From Youngiibacter multivorans (GTDB lineage Bacteria; Bacillota; Clostridia; Clostridiales; Clostridiaceae), in NCBI RefSeq assembly GCF_017873395.1, contig NZ_JAGGKC010000001.1, positions 248,001-312,000 on the forward strand: 64,000 bases of DNA, in the 5' to 3' direction. Of the stretch, positions 26,436 through 34,505 are shown piece after piece (the first letter of the stretch is position 1; each line of letters begins with the position of its first letter). Under the pieces are notes generated by a model. It was not told the DNA's origin, did not search any database, and saw only the letters and a program-made list of their open reading frames with translations. A program made the position numbers and the translations under genes.

Positions 26436-26704
26436 TTCGGGAGATAAGGGGGATGCTCACCTTCGGGCCGTCCCCCTGCCTTGAGACTCCCTGCATGCCT
26501 GGAACCGCATTCCAGATCAATGAAGGCAATTCCGTATGGTACCTGAAATGGAATGGAAGGCTTCTTGACTGTGGAGATGAGTTTGATGGAACCAGACTCC
26601 AGGAAGGCATGCATTTGAGGGTGTCAGGAGTAGAAACCATCTTAAAGGATATATATGGCCTGGAGCATAAGGTGGTGGAATTAGGCAGTTTGGAAAAGCT
26701 GTAG
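26432..26704 (+). CDS. Small hypothetical protein, coupled to C25-like gene
   Basis: A 90-residue protein whose ATG overlaps the stop of the C25-like gene (ATGA). It begins MIREIRGMLTFGPSP and contains SVWYLKWNGRLLDCGDEFDG, suggesting a small beta fold. A longer frame to 26360 exists but lies inside the peptidase gene. The tight coupling suggests it binds, inhibits or helps the peptidase; this is inference. No family is recognised. Confidence 0.6.
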   Translation: MIREIRGMLTFGPSPCLETPCMPGTAFQINEGNSVWYLKWNGRLLDCGDEFDGTRLQEGMHLRVSGVETILKDIYGLEHKVVELGSLEKL

Positions 26705-26733
26705 CAGAGTATGCTGATGGAAAGGAGGGATTC

Positions 26734-27807
26734 ATGCAATTGGACATCAAGACTGTAAAGGGAATAACTCAGAAAGTAGCTGAAAAGCTTGCAGAAGCAA
26801 AGATAGACACTTTAGAAGGCTTTAGAACAGCTACAAGGACTTCTGCAAAGAGAATGGAGCTTTCAAAAAAGACAGGTATCAGCTATAGCCAGCTTTACAA
26901 TTTTTCAAAGCAGGCTGAACTTCTTGGAATAGGAGGGATGACAGGAGAAAATGCAGAGGCACTCGTAAGGGCTGGTATAAGAAGTGCAGCTGACCTTTCA
27001 AGAGCGTTGCCTTCAAGCATAGAGACATTCCTCGGCGCGATGGAGAGATCAGGTGCATTGAAGACATCAGGACCTGGAGCGGCTGAGCTCGAGCTTATCA
27101 GGAAAATAGCGAAGAAAGCCAAGTCAAGGTTTGAACCTGACAAGGAAGACCTGAGGAGCCCTTACATCGAATTCGAAAAGGATACTAAGACGTTTATTCC
27201 AGAAGGTGCCATGCCAAGGGGTGGAGGTGAGGAGGCAACATCCTTCTTCAGCGGTATCAAGGAGCTGATGGTTGATATAGGCGAAGGAATTGCCGAGGCT
27301 CAGCATGCACTTGACCTTAGCTCCATGGATATCCAAAACTCAATACTCGACGACCCTGAGCTTGCTGCATATGGCTTTAATGCAAGCTGGTACACCATAC
27401 CGGAGGCAACCTTCACACTGAAGATGGAATATGCCGTGACTGAAGAAAAGTCATCGTCCGGCACATCAACCATAAGGAAGTTTCTTGTCAGCCCGTCCAA
27501 TGCAAGGTACAACAACTATTTCAAGTCCCAGGAATCGGCGTCGAGCACCATATCCATGAGATTTGTGCCGATACCGCCGCCGGACAGGTTCACTGACAGG
27601 ATAGCAATACCTGACCTTATAGGTATGGACCACGATGAGGCACTTGAAGAGCTGAAGCTTTTGGGAATACCAGTTGGAAACCTGGAATCAACTGAAGGAA
27701 CCACAATGAACGGGAAAGCCACTGAGGTTACGTGGCAGTCGGTGGATGCTGGGAAAATTCTAAAGATAGGTGAAAAGGTCAGCCTGAAGGTGACTGCCGC
27801 ACCGTAA
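26734..27807 (+). CDS. HhH (DUF4332-like) + shared domain + PASTA protein
   Basis: A 357-residue three-part protein. Residues 1-95 carry two helix-hairpin-helix motifs of the DUF4332 kind (VKGITQKVAEKLAEAKIDT; KQAELLGIGGMTGENAEALV). Residues 170-290 hold a domain also seen in the next three genes (GIAEAQHALDLSS, then FNASWYTIPEATFTLKMEY, an S/T-rich loop, and STISMRFVPIPPP). Residues 293-357 form a PASTA-like domain (IPDLIGMDHDEALEELKLLGI). There is no membrane anchor. The combination suggests a scaffold or target-recognition part of the operon product. Confidence 0.7.
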   Translation: MQLDIKTVKGITQKVAEKLAEAKIDTLEGFRTATRTSAKRMELSKKTGISYSQLYNFSKQAELLGIGGMTGENAEALVRAGIRSAADLSRALPSSIETFLGAMERSGALKTSGPGAAELELIRKIAKKAKSRFEPDKEDLRSPYIEFEKDTKTFIPEGAMPRGGGEEATSFFSGIKELMVDIGEGIAEAQHALDLSSMDIQNSILDDPELAAYGFNASWYTIPEATFTLKMEYAVTEEKSSSGTSTIRKFLVSPSNARYNNYFKSQESASSTISMRFVPIPPPDRFTDRIAIPDLIGMDHDEALEELKLLGIPVGNLESTEGTTMNGKATEVTWQSVDAGKILKIGEKVSLKVTAAP

Positions 27808-27824
27808 GCGAGAGGAGGGAACAT

Positions 27825-28778
27825 ATGCCGGATAATATAGAGCTGAACAGACTTCAGACCGTTCTAAGGACCAAGGAGAATCTCATAACAAGGCTTACGG
27901 GTGAAAAAGAGGCTCTTCTTGCTGAAAAGGCGGTACTTGCAAACCAGAGCGCACAGCATGTCACGACAATCAGAAGCCTTGAGAGGGAAAAGCTTGCAGT
28001 TGAGACAAGGCTTACTGGAATAATCGAGTCAGAAAGAAAGCTTGCAGCTGCAAAGGATACCCAGATAGTGAAGCTTCAGGAGGAAAAGGCGGCACTTGAA
28101 GCTGTCAAGACAAGCCTTTCAGGCCAGCTGAGCCAGAGCAATTCACAGATTCAGAGCCTGCAGCAGGAGAAGAAGGTGCTTGAGAACAGCTACAAGGCAC
28201 AGATGGAGACTGAAAGGAAAGCTGCAGCACTAAAGGATGTTGAGATTTCAAGGCTTAAGGAGACGATCTCCGAGCTTTCAAGGGGTGCAGGAGCGGGAGA
28301 AGAAGTTCTGAAGGAGCTCACATCAGCGCAGCTTAATCTTACACAGGTAACGCTTCATGACAATATGATCATGCAGCATCTTGTTGAAGCGCAGTCGATC
28401 AACCTGATAAGTGAGGACAGGATAAAGAGGCTGGGAGTACAGGTTGAGGACCTTACGAGGACTATAAGCGAACTGCAGCTGGACAAGAGCGGAATCAAGG
28501 CGGAGCTTGATATTCTCAGGAGCAGGTTTGCATCCTCATTTTCAGCCGAGGAGCTTTCCAGTTACCTCAACAGCGCCGTGGATACCTTCAACAAGCAGGA
28601 GAATGCATCGGATCCGAACGTCAACTACATCATAAACGGGCTTGACCTTCAGCTGAAGGCGAAACTTTTCAAGGATGACCAGGACAGGATGATGCTGACA
28701 GGTGCCGATATATCTTCAAAAAGTGAAAGCACCATCAGCACGCTTAACATTTCTATCAGAGCAGTACCAAAGATCTGA
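27825..28778 (+). CDS. Coiled-coil protein with shared C-terminal domain
   Basis: A 317-residue protein. Residues 5-165 form a long coiled coil rich in E, K, Q and L (LEREKLAVETRLTGI; KLQEEKAALEAV). The C-terminal 80 residues (NYIINGLDLQLKAKLF, then SSKSESTISTLNISIRAVPKI at the end, given here by its two halves) resemble the shared domain of the flanking proteins in a shortened form. It lies 17 bases after the previous gene. A structural or assembly role is inferred; no catalytic motif is seen. Confidence 0.65.
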   Translation: MPDNIELNRLQTVLRTKENLITRLTGEKEALLAEKAVLANQSAQHVTTIRSLEREKLAVETRLTGIIESERKLAAAKDTQIVKLQEEKAALEAVKTSLSGQLSQSNSQIQSLQQEKKVLENSYKAQMETERKAAALKDVEISRLKETISELSRGAGAGEEVLKELTSAQLNLTQVTLHDNMIMQHLVEAQSINLISEDRIKRLGVQVEDLTRTISELQLDKSGIKAELDILRSRFASSFSAEELSSYLNSAVDTFNKQENASDPNVNYIINGLDLQLKAKLFKDDQDRMMLTGADISSKSESTISTLNISIRAVPKI

Positions 28779-28804
28779 GGATAAATTCGAAAGGAGGAAT
28801 TTTG

Positions 28805-29410
28805 ATGCCAAACGTAGGACAGGAGCTTCTAAACGTACCTTTCCCGGAAATGGTCCTGAAGCTTGCTTCAGCAATAGCAGAAGGCCAGTTCAAGCTTGAT
28901 ATGGTAAGCTGCAAAATAGCCAAGATGATGGGTGACATAAAGCAGGCTAAGGTATACCTTCCCGACCTCACCAGTGACGATGAAAGTGCATCAATCGAGA
29001 CGTCTCTTATAGGCGCAGGCTTTCAGCCAACGTTCTATCAGTTCACAGACACGATAATCGAGGTGAAGATGGCGATAACCATGAACCAGTCCTTCGAATC
29101 CACCTTCTCAACCAGCGCTTCGGGAGGATTCATGTGCTTCGCGGCGTCTGTCAACGCATCATTCTCGTCAAAGTACTCATACAGCGTTGAAGGCTCGAGC
29201 CTCTTAAGGACCAAGATCACACCACTGCCACCAAATACCTTCATGCAGAGGATACTTGACATGAAGGCGCAGAAGATGCAGCAGTTGTTCCAGCTTAAGC
29301 TGAAGGAACAGGAGCTTGAGATAAAGAAGGCTGAGGCCAAGCTTAAGGTGGAGACAGATAAGATAGAAGAAGAGATCAAGAAGCTTGATGATACCAAACC
29401 TACTCCATAA
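28805..29410 (+). CDS. Shared-domain protein, copy 1
   Basis: A 201-residue protein. It begins with VGQELLNVPFPEMVLKLASA, followed by a helix, a strand block GAGFQPTFYQFTDTIIEVKM, a variable S/T/G-rich segment (about residues 98-125), and SSKYSYSVEGSSLLRTKI. A basic/acidic coiled coil forms the last 55 residues. ATG at 28805 with AAGGAGG is preferred over a TTG directly before it. The next gene is a clear paralog. The S/T-rich stretch between two strands is the most variable part. No known enzyme motif is present. Confidence 0.65.
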   Translation: MPNVGQELLNVPFPEMVLKLASAIAEGQFKLDMVSCKIAKMMGDIKQAKVYLPDLTSDDESASIETSLIGAGFQPTFYQFTDTIIEVKMAITMNQSFESTFSTSASGGFMCFAASVNASFSSKYSYSVEGSSLLRTKITPLPPNTFMQRILDMKAQKMQQLFQLKLKEQELEIKKAEAKLKVETDKIEEEIKKLDDTKPTP

Positions 29411-29433
29411 GATGATAAAAAGGAGGGAATAGC

Positions 29434-30045
29434 ATGGGAATAGGACAGGAACTTTTAAACGTCCCCTTTCCACAAATGGTTTATCAGCTGGCTTCAGCCA
29501 TAGCGAGGAGCCAGTCGCTGCTGGACAGGGAATCGATAGAGATACTTAAGGTAATGGGAAACAAGGAGCTTGCACCGGTGTTTCTGCCAGCAATCAAGAT
29601 CGAAGGCGGAGAGGTCGTGGAGGAAGAAATAGAGACATCCATGGTAGGCGCAGGCTTCCAGCCGACCTTCTATCAGTTCGCTGAAACCATAATAGAGGTC
29701 AAGATGGCAATAACCATGAGCCGCGAGACAGAGTACACCAGTGAGACCAAGGGGGAAGTAAAGACTACATCGACTACCTCGAAATGGTGGAACCTCTCAA
29801 GGAAGACAGTTGTCACCACCACACCGATTGACGCAACCTATTCGAGTAAATACAACTATACACAGGAAGGCTCAAGCCTCATAAGGACTAGGCTCGTACC
29901 GGTGCCGCCAAACTCGATAATACAAAGGCAGCTGGATATGAGGAGCCAGGCAATGCAGCTGATGTTCGAGCTGGATATGAAGAAGCTTGAACTGGCGCTT
30001 GAAGAGAAGAAGCAGACGCTAATGAAGGAGATTGACGATCTGTAG
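29434..30045 (+). CDS. Shared-domain protein, copy 2
   Basis: A 203-residue paralog of the preceding gene product. The ends align nearly residue for residue (GIGQELLNVPFPQMVYQLASA; GAGFQPTFYQFAETIIEVKM; SSKYNYTQEGSSLIRTRLVP), while the middle S/T-rich insert is about 20 residues longer and contains KWWNLSRK. The C-terminus is again a coiled coil (MKKLELALEEKKQ). Tandem divergence of the insert suggests two subunits of one assembly with distinct tips. Confidence 0.65.
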   Translation: MGIGQELLNVPFPQMVYQLASAIARSQSLLDRESIEILKVMGNKELAPVFLPAIKIEGGEVVEEEIETSMVGAGFQPTFYQFAETIIEVKMAITMSRETEYTSETKGEVKTTSTTSKWWNLSRKTVVTTTPIDATYSSKYNYTQEGSSLIRTRLVPVPPNSIIQRQLDMRSQAMQLMFELDMKKLELALEEKKQTLMKEIDDL

Positions 30046-30087
30046 AAAGGTATTTGCCTTCTGCACAATACAATCGGTGGTGATCCA

Positions 30088-30840
30088 ATGGGAGAAAATG
30101 ACGTAAAAAAGGTATTGAAAAATGACATAATTGAAGCTTCACTGCTGCTCGGTTCCGGGTTGTTTGACGATGAGCCTGAAGAGGTCTTTGATACAAGAAG
30201 CCTGAAGGCGCAGGGAACCGGCATTACGGAAGAAAACCCAAAAAGCAGCAGTGGTGATGCTTCAGACCCGGGCTTTTCTGTTTCAATTGATGATAAAAGG
30301 ACTGTATCAGATACAAGAAAAGCGCAGCTTGAGGTAATCAGATATTTTTTGAGGACAGAACCCAACCAAAAAAATGGCGCAGATAAAAAGAGAGAGAAGC
30401 TGGAAGACCATAGAAAGCCATGTGCCGATGCAGCTAAGTCACTGAATGACAAGGGACAAGAACAGAGAAATACCATTGAAGAAAAGCTGCAAATCCCAAC
30501 CCGTGAAAAGTCAAAAATACGGCCGAAAAGCATCAGGATCGATGAAAAGGTAAGAAAGAAGCATCATGCTGCTGACATTGAAAAAGCTGTTCCAAAAGTA
30601 AAAGCCGAGGCAAGACAGGAAGTAAAGGTCAAAAAGAATGAGACAGTTCAAAAAAAACATCCTGTGGGCAGCTTGACGACAAGTAGGCCTAAGGATAAAC
30701 GTGCTTCGGATAACAGGTCAGGCCTGATGAGCATGAAGCTGAAGGACAGGGGATCAGGTGAAAATATGAAGTCAATGATGGATTTGAAGATGGACATGAC
30801 TGATAAATCGGAAGGCATGGCGGAATACTTCAGGAGGTGA
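30088..30840 (+). CDS. Lysine-rich, disordered hypothetical protein
   Basis: A 250-residue, highly charged protein. Residues 1-85 are acidic to mixed; residues 90-215 are rich in K, R, E and D with little hydrophobicity and look disordered; the C-terminus is rich in M, K and D (SMMDLKMDMTDKSEG). It has no domain I recognise. Such linkers are common in scaffold proteins and could be a substrate for the operon peptidases. It is in line with its neighbours (30-40 base gaps). Confidence 0.5.
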   Translation: MGENDVKKVLKNDIIEASLLLGSGLFDDEPEEVFDTRSLKAQGTGITEENPKSSSGDASDPGFSVSIDDKRTVSDTRKAQLEVIRYFLRTEPNQKNGADKKREKLEDHRKPCADAAKSLNDKGQEQRNTIEEKLQIPTREKSKIRPKSIRIDEKVRKKHHAADIEKAVPKVKAEARQEVKVKKNETVQKKHPVGSLTTSRPKDKRASDNRSGLMSMKLKDRGSGENMKSMMDLKMDMTDKSEGMAEYFRR

Positions 30841-30844
30841 CAGC

Positions 30845-31300
30845 TTGGACGAGAGAATATTCGAAGAAGTGGCAAGGCAGATCAAGTCACTTCATAATGC
30901 CTCATATGAGCTGATAAGGGAAGGAAGGTTCGATGAAGCAGGCAGGCTGCTCACAAGTGCCGGGGAAATATCCGGCCTGACGGGCTACAGGGAGGGAATG
31001 GGCATGAGCTGCATGAGCCTTTCAAACCTTGAGGCAGTAAAGGGTGATTGCATCAGGGCAATCGAGTATGCCAGGGCATCCGTTGACTACCTTGATAAGG
31101 AATCTGGCCGTGATAGGGCGGAAGAGCTCCTTGGCAGACTTTCTGTAGCTGCAGTGAAACTAGGCATGGAAAAGGAGCGGAGGGGATGCTTTGATGAAGC
31201 CTTGGACCTTTACTCCGCAGCACTTCCCAAGCTTGAAGGAAAGAGAAGGGAAGCAGTGGAGAGAGAGATAAGCCTTCTGAAGGGAGCACAGGATGGGTAA
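30845..31300 (+). CDS. TPR-like helical-repeat protein
   Basis: A 151-residue protein made of helix pairs with TPR-like spacing (YELIREGRFDEAGRLLTSAG; LSNLEAVKGDCIRAIEYARA; RRGCFDEALDLYSAALPKL). The start is TTG at 30845, right after a very strong AGGAGGTGA that lies over the end of the previous gene. Its stop overlaps the next gene, also TPR-like. TPR proteins are common partners of CHAT and caspase-like enzymes and could present targets or sense a signal. Confidence 0.7.
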   Translation: MDERIFEEVARQIKSLHNASYELIREGRFDEAGRLLTSAGEISGLTGYREGMGMSCMSLSNLEAVKGDCIRAIEYARASVDYLDKESGRDRAEELLGRLSVAAVKLGMEKERRGCFDEALDLYSAALPKLEGKRREAVEREISLLKGAQDG

Positions 31301-31898
31301 TGTGATAGCTGAAGCTCTGGTAAGATTCAACAAGGATGCGATAATGGAAATATCCAGAGGAAATCTTAAGGAAGCGCTCGTCATATTCGAACAGAGTCTG
31401 GCGGTTGAGGAAAAGCTGAAGCTCGGGCCTGAGCTGCCCAAGACCCTTGTAAACATCGCAAACATCCATATGCTCATGGGAAGCTTTGAAAGTGCATCAG
31501 CGAAGGCAGAAATGGCCATTGAAGCATTCATGAAACTTGGCTGCAGGGAGGAAGAGGAGAAGGTGAGACTCCTTGCAGGAAGAGTATGCATACGGCTTAA
31601 TGACTTGAAAAAGGCATATGGGCATTTCAACCTGGTAGCAGAAAAATCAAAGGCAAGTGACATCAAGGGAGAAGCATATCTGGAGATGTCAGGCATCCGC
31701 TTCACTGACAAGGATTACCTTAAGGCCCAGGATCAGATTGGAAAAGCGATCGCCTATTTCGAGCATGCCGGAAGGAAGGATCTTCTGAAGAAAGCATACC
31801 TGAAGCGGGCAGAATATTTTAGAAGCCTGAAAAAAGAAGATCTGGCAAGGCTTGATGACATACGGGCAAAAGGTCTTGACTCAAAGATGGACATATGA
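31293..31898 (+). CDS. TPR-repeat protein
   Basis: A 201-residue protein with about four TPR units (AIMEISRGNLKEALVIFEQSL; TLVNIANIHMLMGSFESASAKA; KAYGHFNLVAEKSKASDIKGE; YLKAQDQIGKAIAYFEHAG), each here given by its central part. It overlaps the preceding TPR-like gene by 8 bases and is the last gene of the operon. A role as adaptor for the CHAT or caspase-like peptidase is inferred from known associations of these families. Confidence 0.75.
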   Translation: MGNVIAEALVRFNKDAIMEISRGNLKEALVIFEQSLAVEEKLKLGPELPKTLVNIANIHMLMGSFESASAKAEMAIEAFMKLGCREEEEKVRLLAGRVCIRLNDLKKAYGHFNLVAEKSKASDIKGEAYLEMSGIRFTDKDYLKAQDQIGKAIAYFEHAGRKDLLKKAYLKRAEYFRSLKKEDLARLDDIRAKGLDSKMDI

Positions 31899-31899
31899 A

Positions 31900-31935
31900 A
31901 AGGATGGTCCCTGTTTTTTCAGGGGCCATCCTTCA
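31900..31935. terminator. Bidirectional terminator closing the peptidase operon
   Basis: AAGGATGG-T-CCCTG and CAGGG-G-CCATCCTT flank a T-rich loop. It lies between convergent genes. Confidence 0.85.
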
Positions 31936-33282
31936 TATATGTCCGAGAGCCTTAAGTTTACTGTCCATGGACTTCAGTAGAAGTATCGAGTCAGCCAGCC
32001 AGTAGACTGCAGTTATTACCCAAACCATCCATACTGGTGTCTTGAGGAAGAATATGAGTATTATTGTCAGTGGCATCCTTATGAACCAGGAAGTTAAGAA
32101 GGAGACCTTGAATGGGGTCTTCGTGTCACCCATTCCCCTCAGGACTCCCGCAGATATCATGGATGCACCCATGGTGGGCTGCTCGAATGCGCCGATTGCC
32201 AGGCACAATGCTCCAAGCATCACCACATCCTCCTCGCCGCCTGTTACGAACATGGAGATGAGCTGCTGCGGAAAAACAAGGAAAAGGAGAGATATCACAC
32301 CCATTACTGCCGAACCCATGATTACTGAGGTATAGGCATACGCCCTTGCTCCTTCATGATCACCTTCGCCGACCTTCAGTCCGACAAGTGCCGATGCAGC
32401 CAGCGCGAATCCCCAGCCTGGCATAAAGGAGATGGACTCGATCATTGTTGCCATGGTATTTGCAGCCAGGGCTTTAGTCCCGAGCCCTATTATCATGAAC
32501 TGCCCAAGCAGCCTTACAAGGCTTATTGAACCCTCCTGCATCGATGCAGGAACCGATAATCTGAAGAATGACTTCAGCCTCTGGATATCAAGGGTTTGGA
32601 TATGAGAAAGCCCTGGCTTCACCTTTGACCGCCTGAGCATATAGGTCGTACTGAATGTTAAGCCAAGTGCCTGCGCTATGACAGTCGCAATCGCTGCGCC
32701 CTGCACACCAAGCTCAGGCATTCCCAGGTTTCCAAAGATAAGGCCGTAGTCAAGGATGAGGTTTGTCATAGTGGTTATCGCAGAAGCCACAAACGGGACC
32801 TTTGTGTTTCCGTAGCCCCTTAGAACTGCGTTGACTGAGCTCAAAACCATGCTGAAGAAAATTGCGACAGCAACAATCCTGAGGTAACCGGATGCAATAA
32901 GAGAGACCGCAGCCTCTGCACCTGCAGCCCTGACTGCACTTCCTGCAAAGAGGAATACTAGTACTGCTATCATGGAGGCTGAAGCTGCAGCTGCAAGGAT
33001 ACCAAGAGTTGCATACTCTTCAGCCCTTTTGAGCCTGCCTGCACCGAAAGACCGTGCCACAAGGCTCGTGGTGGCTATTGAAATTCCCATGCCTACGAAT
33101 ATGTTGGAGACTGTAGCCACCATCTCAGCGCTGACACCGATGGCTGCAAGGGCCTGGCTTCCGCCGTATCTTCCGACCATGACTGTGTCTAGCGTAAATA
33201 CCAGCATTACCAGGACCTGTTCAAATACAGCCGGAAGGGCCAGTCTCAGGACATCGCCTGCAGAACTTCTTGAGAAGTGCAT
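31933..33282 (-). CDS. MATE-family efflux protein (second copy)
   Basis: A 449-residue, 12-helix exporter of the NorM-like branch (DVLRLALPAVFEQVLVMLVF at the N-terminus, then DTVMVGRYGGSQALAAIGVS). It is distinct from the MepA-like protein at 15291. It starts one base after the stop of the RlmI-like gene, so the two are co-transcribed with the SNF2 gene upstream. Substrate unknown. Confidence 0.9.
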   Translation of the reverse strand: MHFSRSSAGDVLRLALPAVFEQVLVMLVFTLDTVMVGRYGGSQALAAIGVSAEMVATVSNIFVGMGISIATTSLVARSFGAGRLKRAEEYATLGILAAAASASMIAVLVFLFAGSAVRAAGAEAAVSLIASGYLRIVAVAIFFSMVLSSVNAVLRGYGNTKVPFVASAITTMTNLILDYGLIFGNLGMPELGVQGAAIATVIAQALGLTFSTTYMLRRSKVKPGLSHIQTLDIQRLKSFFRLSVPASMQEGSISLVRLLGQFMIIGLGTKALAANTMATMIESISFMPGWGFALAASALVGLKVGEGDHEGARAYAYTSVIMGSAVMGVISLLFLVFPQQLISMFVTGGEEDVVMLGALCLAIGAFEQPTMGASMISAGVLRGMGDTKTPFKVSFLTSWFIRMPLTIILIFFLKTPVWMVWVITAVYWLADSILLLKSMDSKLKALGHI

Positions 33283-33283
33283 C

Positions 33284-34459
33284 CTATACCACTTGGAACA
33301 CGAAGAACTTCAGGTAGTAGGATTCATCGGAGGTCATGAGTATCGGGTGGTCAGCGCTCTGTGTCCTGAACTCGACCTGCCTGAGTGTCCTGCCTGCGTC
33401 CCTCGCCGCTTCGATTATTGTTTCCCTTAAAAGCTCCTCGCTCATGAAATGGGAGCATGAGCATGTGACAAGGAAGCCGCCTTCCCTGACCAGCTTTATT
33501 CCCCTGAGGTTGATCTCCTTGTAGCCTCTTTTTGCTCCTGCAATGCTGTCCCTTGATTTGGTGAATGCAGGTGGGTCCAGAATGACCACATCGTACTTCC
33601 TGCCTTCCCTTGCCCATACGGGCAGTATATCAAATGCGTTGTGTACCTCGAAGCTTACCCTGTCTTCAAGACCGTTCAGCTCAGCATTCTTCTTTGCAAA
33701 ATCTATGGCATGCTGTGATATGTCGAGTCCGAGGACTGACTTTGCACCAGCGATTCCTGCATTCAATGCGAAGGAGCCTGTATGGGTGAAGCAATCCAGA
33801 ACCTCAGCGTCCTTCACGAGGCGGTGAATGGCCTTCCTGTTTTCCTTCTGGTCAAGGAAGAAGCCGGTCTTCTGTCCGTTTTCGATGTCGACCATGTACC
33901 TTACTCCGTTTTCCTCGATCTGCACCATTGTGTCAAATGGCTCGGTCAGGAATCCCTTCGTCTCTTCCATGCCCTCGAGAGCTCTGACTGCGACATCACT
34001 TCTCTCATAGACTCCTCTTGCCCCATGGTCCTTCATGAGGATATCCACGATATCCTTCTTGAACCTGTCTATTCCCAGGGCAAGGCTCTGTATCACATAG
34101 ATGTCATTGAATTTGTCAATTGTGAGTCCGGGGAGAAAGTCAGCCTCACCGAAGACTACCCTGCAGCTTGATGTGTCTATCACCTTGGACCTGTAGTCAA
34201 AGGCATCCTTTAGCCTCTTCCTCAGGAACTCGTAGTCAATCTCATCCTCCTGATTTCTTGTCATGAGGCGGATGGAAATTTTAGAGCTGTCATTTATGAA
34301 GCCCTTGCCGATAAATCGACCCCTTGAGTTATAGACCTCGATGATATCGCCGTTAGTATATTCTCCGTCATACCCTTCAATCTCATCCGTGTAGATCCAG
34401 GGATGGCCCTTTTCTGCTTTTCTTCCCTTGCCTTGTTTGAGGTAGAACTTTGTAAGCAT
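33284..34459 (-). CDS. Class I rRNA methyltransferase, RlmI-like
   Basis: A 391-residue SAM-dependent methyltransferase. An N-terminal PUA domain (residues 1-75, KGHPWIYTDEIEG) is followed by a linker with an EADFLPGLTIDKF motif and a Rossmann methyltransferase core (VLDCFTHTGSFALNAGIAGA; VILDPPAF). A conserved cysteine lies in SCSHFM. RlmI methylates C1962 of 23S rRNA; that the same base is the target here is an inference. Confidence 0.88.
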   Translation of the reverse strand: MLTKFYLKQGKGRKAEKGHPWIYTDEIEGYDGEYTNGDIIEVYNSRGRFIGKGFINDSSKISIRLMTRNQEDEIDYEFLRKRLKDAFDYRSKVIDTSSCRVVFGEADFLPGLTIDKFNDIYVIQSLALGIDRFKKDIVDILMKDHGARGVYERSDVAVRALEGMEETKGFLTEPFDTMVQIEENGVRYMVDIENGQKTGFFLDQKENRKAIHRLVKDAEVLDCFTHTGSFALNAGIAGAKSVLGLDISQHAIDFAKKNAELNGLEDRVSFEVHNAFDILPVWAREGRKYDVVILDPPAFTKSRDSIAGAKRGYKEINLRGIKLVREGGFLVTCSCSHFMSEELLRETIIEAARDAGRTLRQVEFRTQSADHPILMTSDESYYLKFFVFQVV

Positions 34460-34505
34460 TGTTTTCTCCTTCGAACGGACATTGTCCGCTTCACAATATT
34501 GTCCT

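Noticed and set aside
27825..28778. SMC or phage tape-measure protein
   Set aside because: It has a coiled coil but no ATPase motifs, and no phage genes lie nearby.
29856..30533. 225-codon minus-strand frame rich in serine
   Set aside because: It mirrors the lysine/glutamate-rich genes on the other strand; low complexity shadow.
21545..31898. Type III-E CRISPR (Craspase) relation because of CHAT and TPR proteins
   Set aside because: No Cas7-like gene or CRISPR array is present, and CHAT is not fused to TPR.
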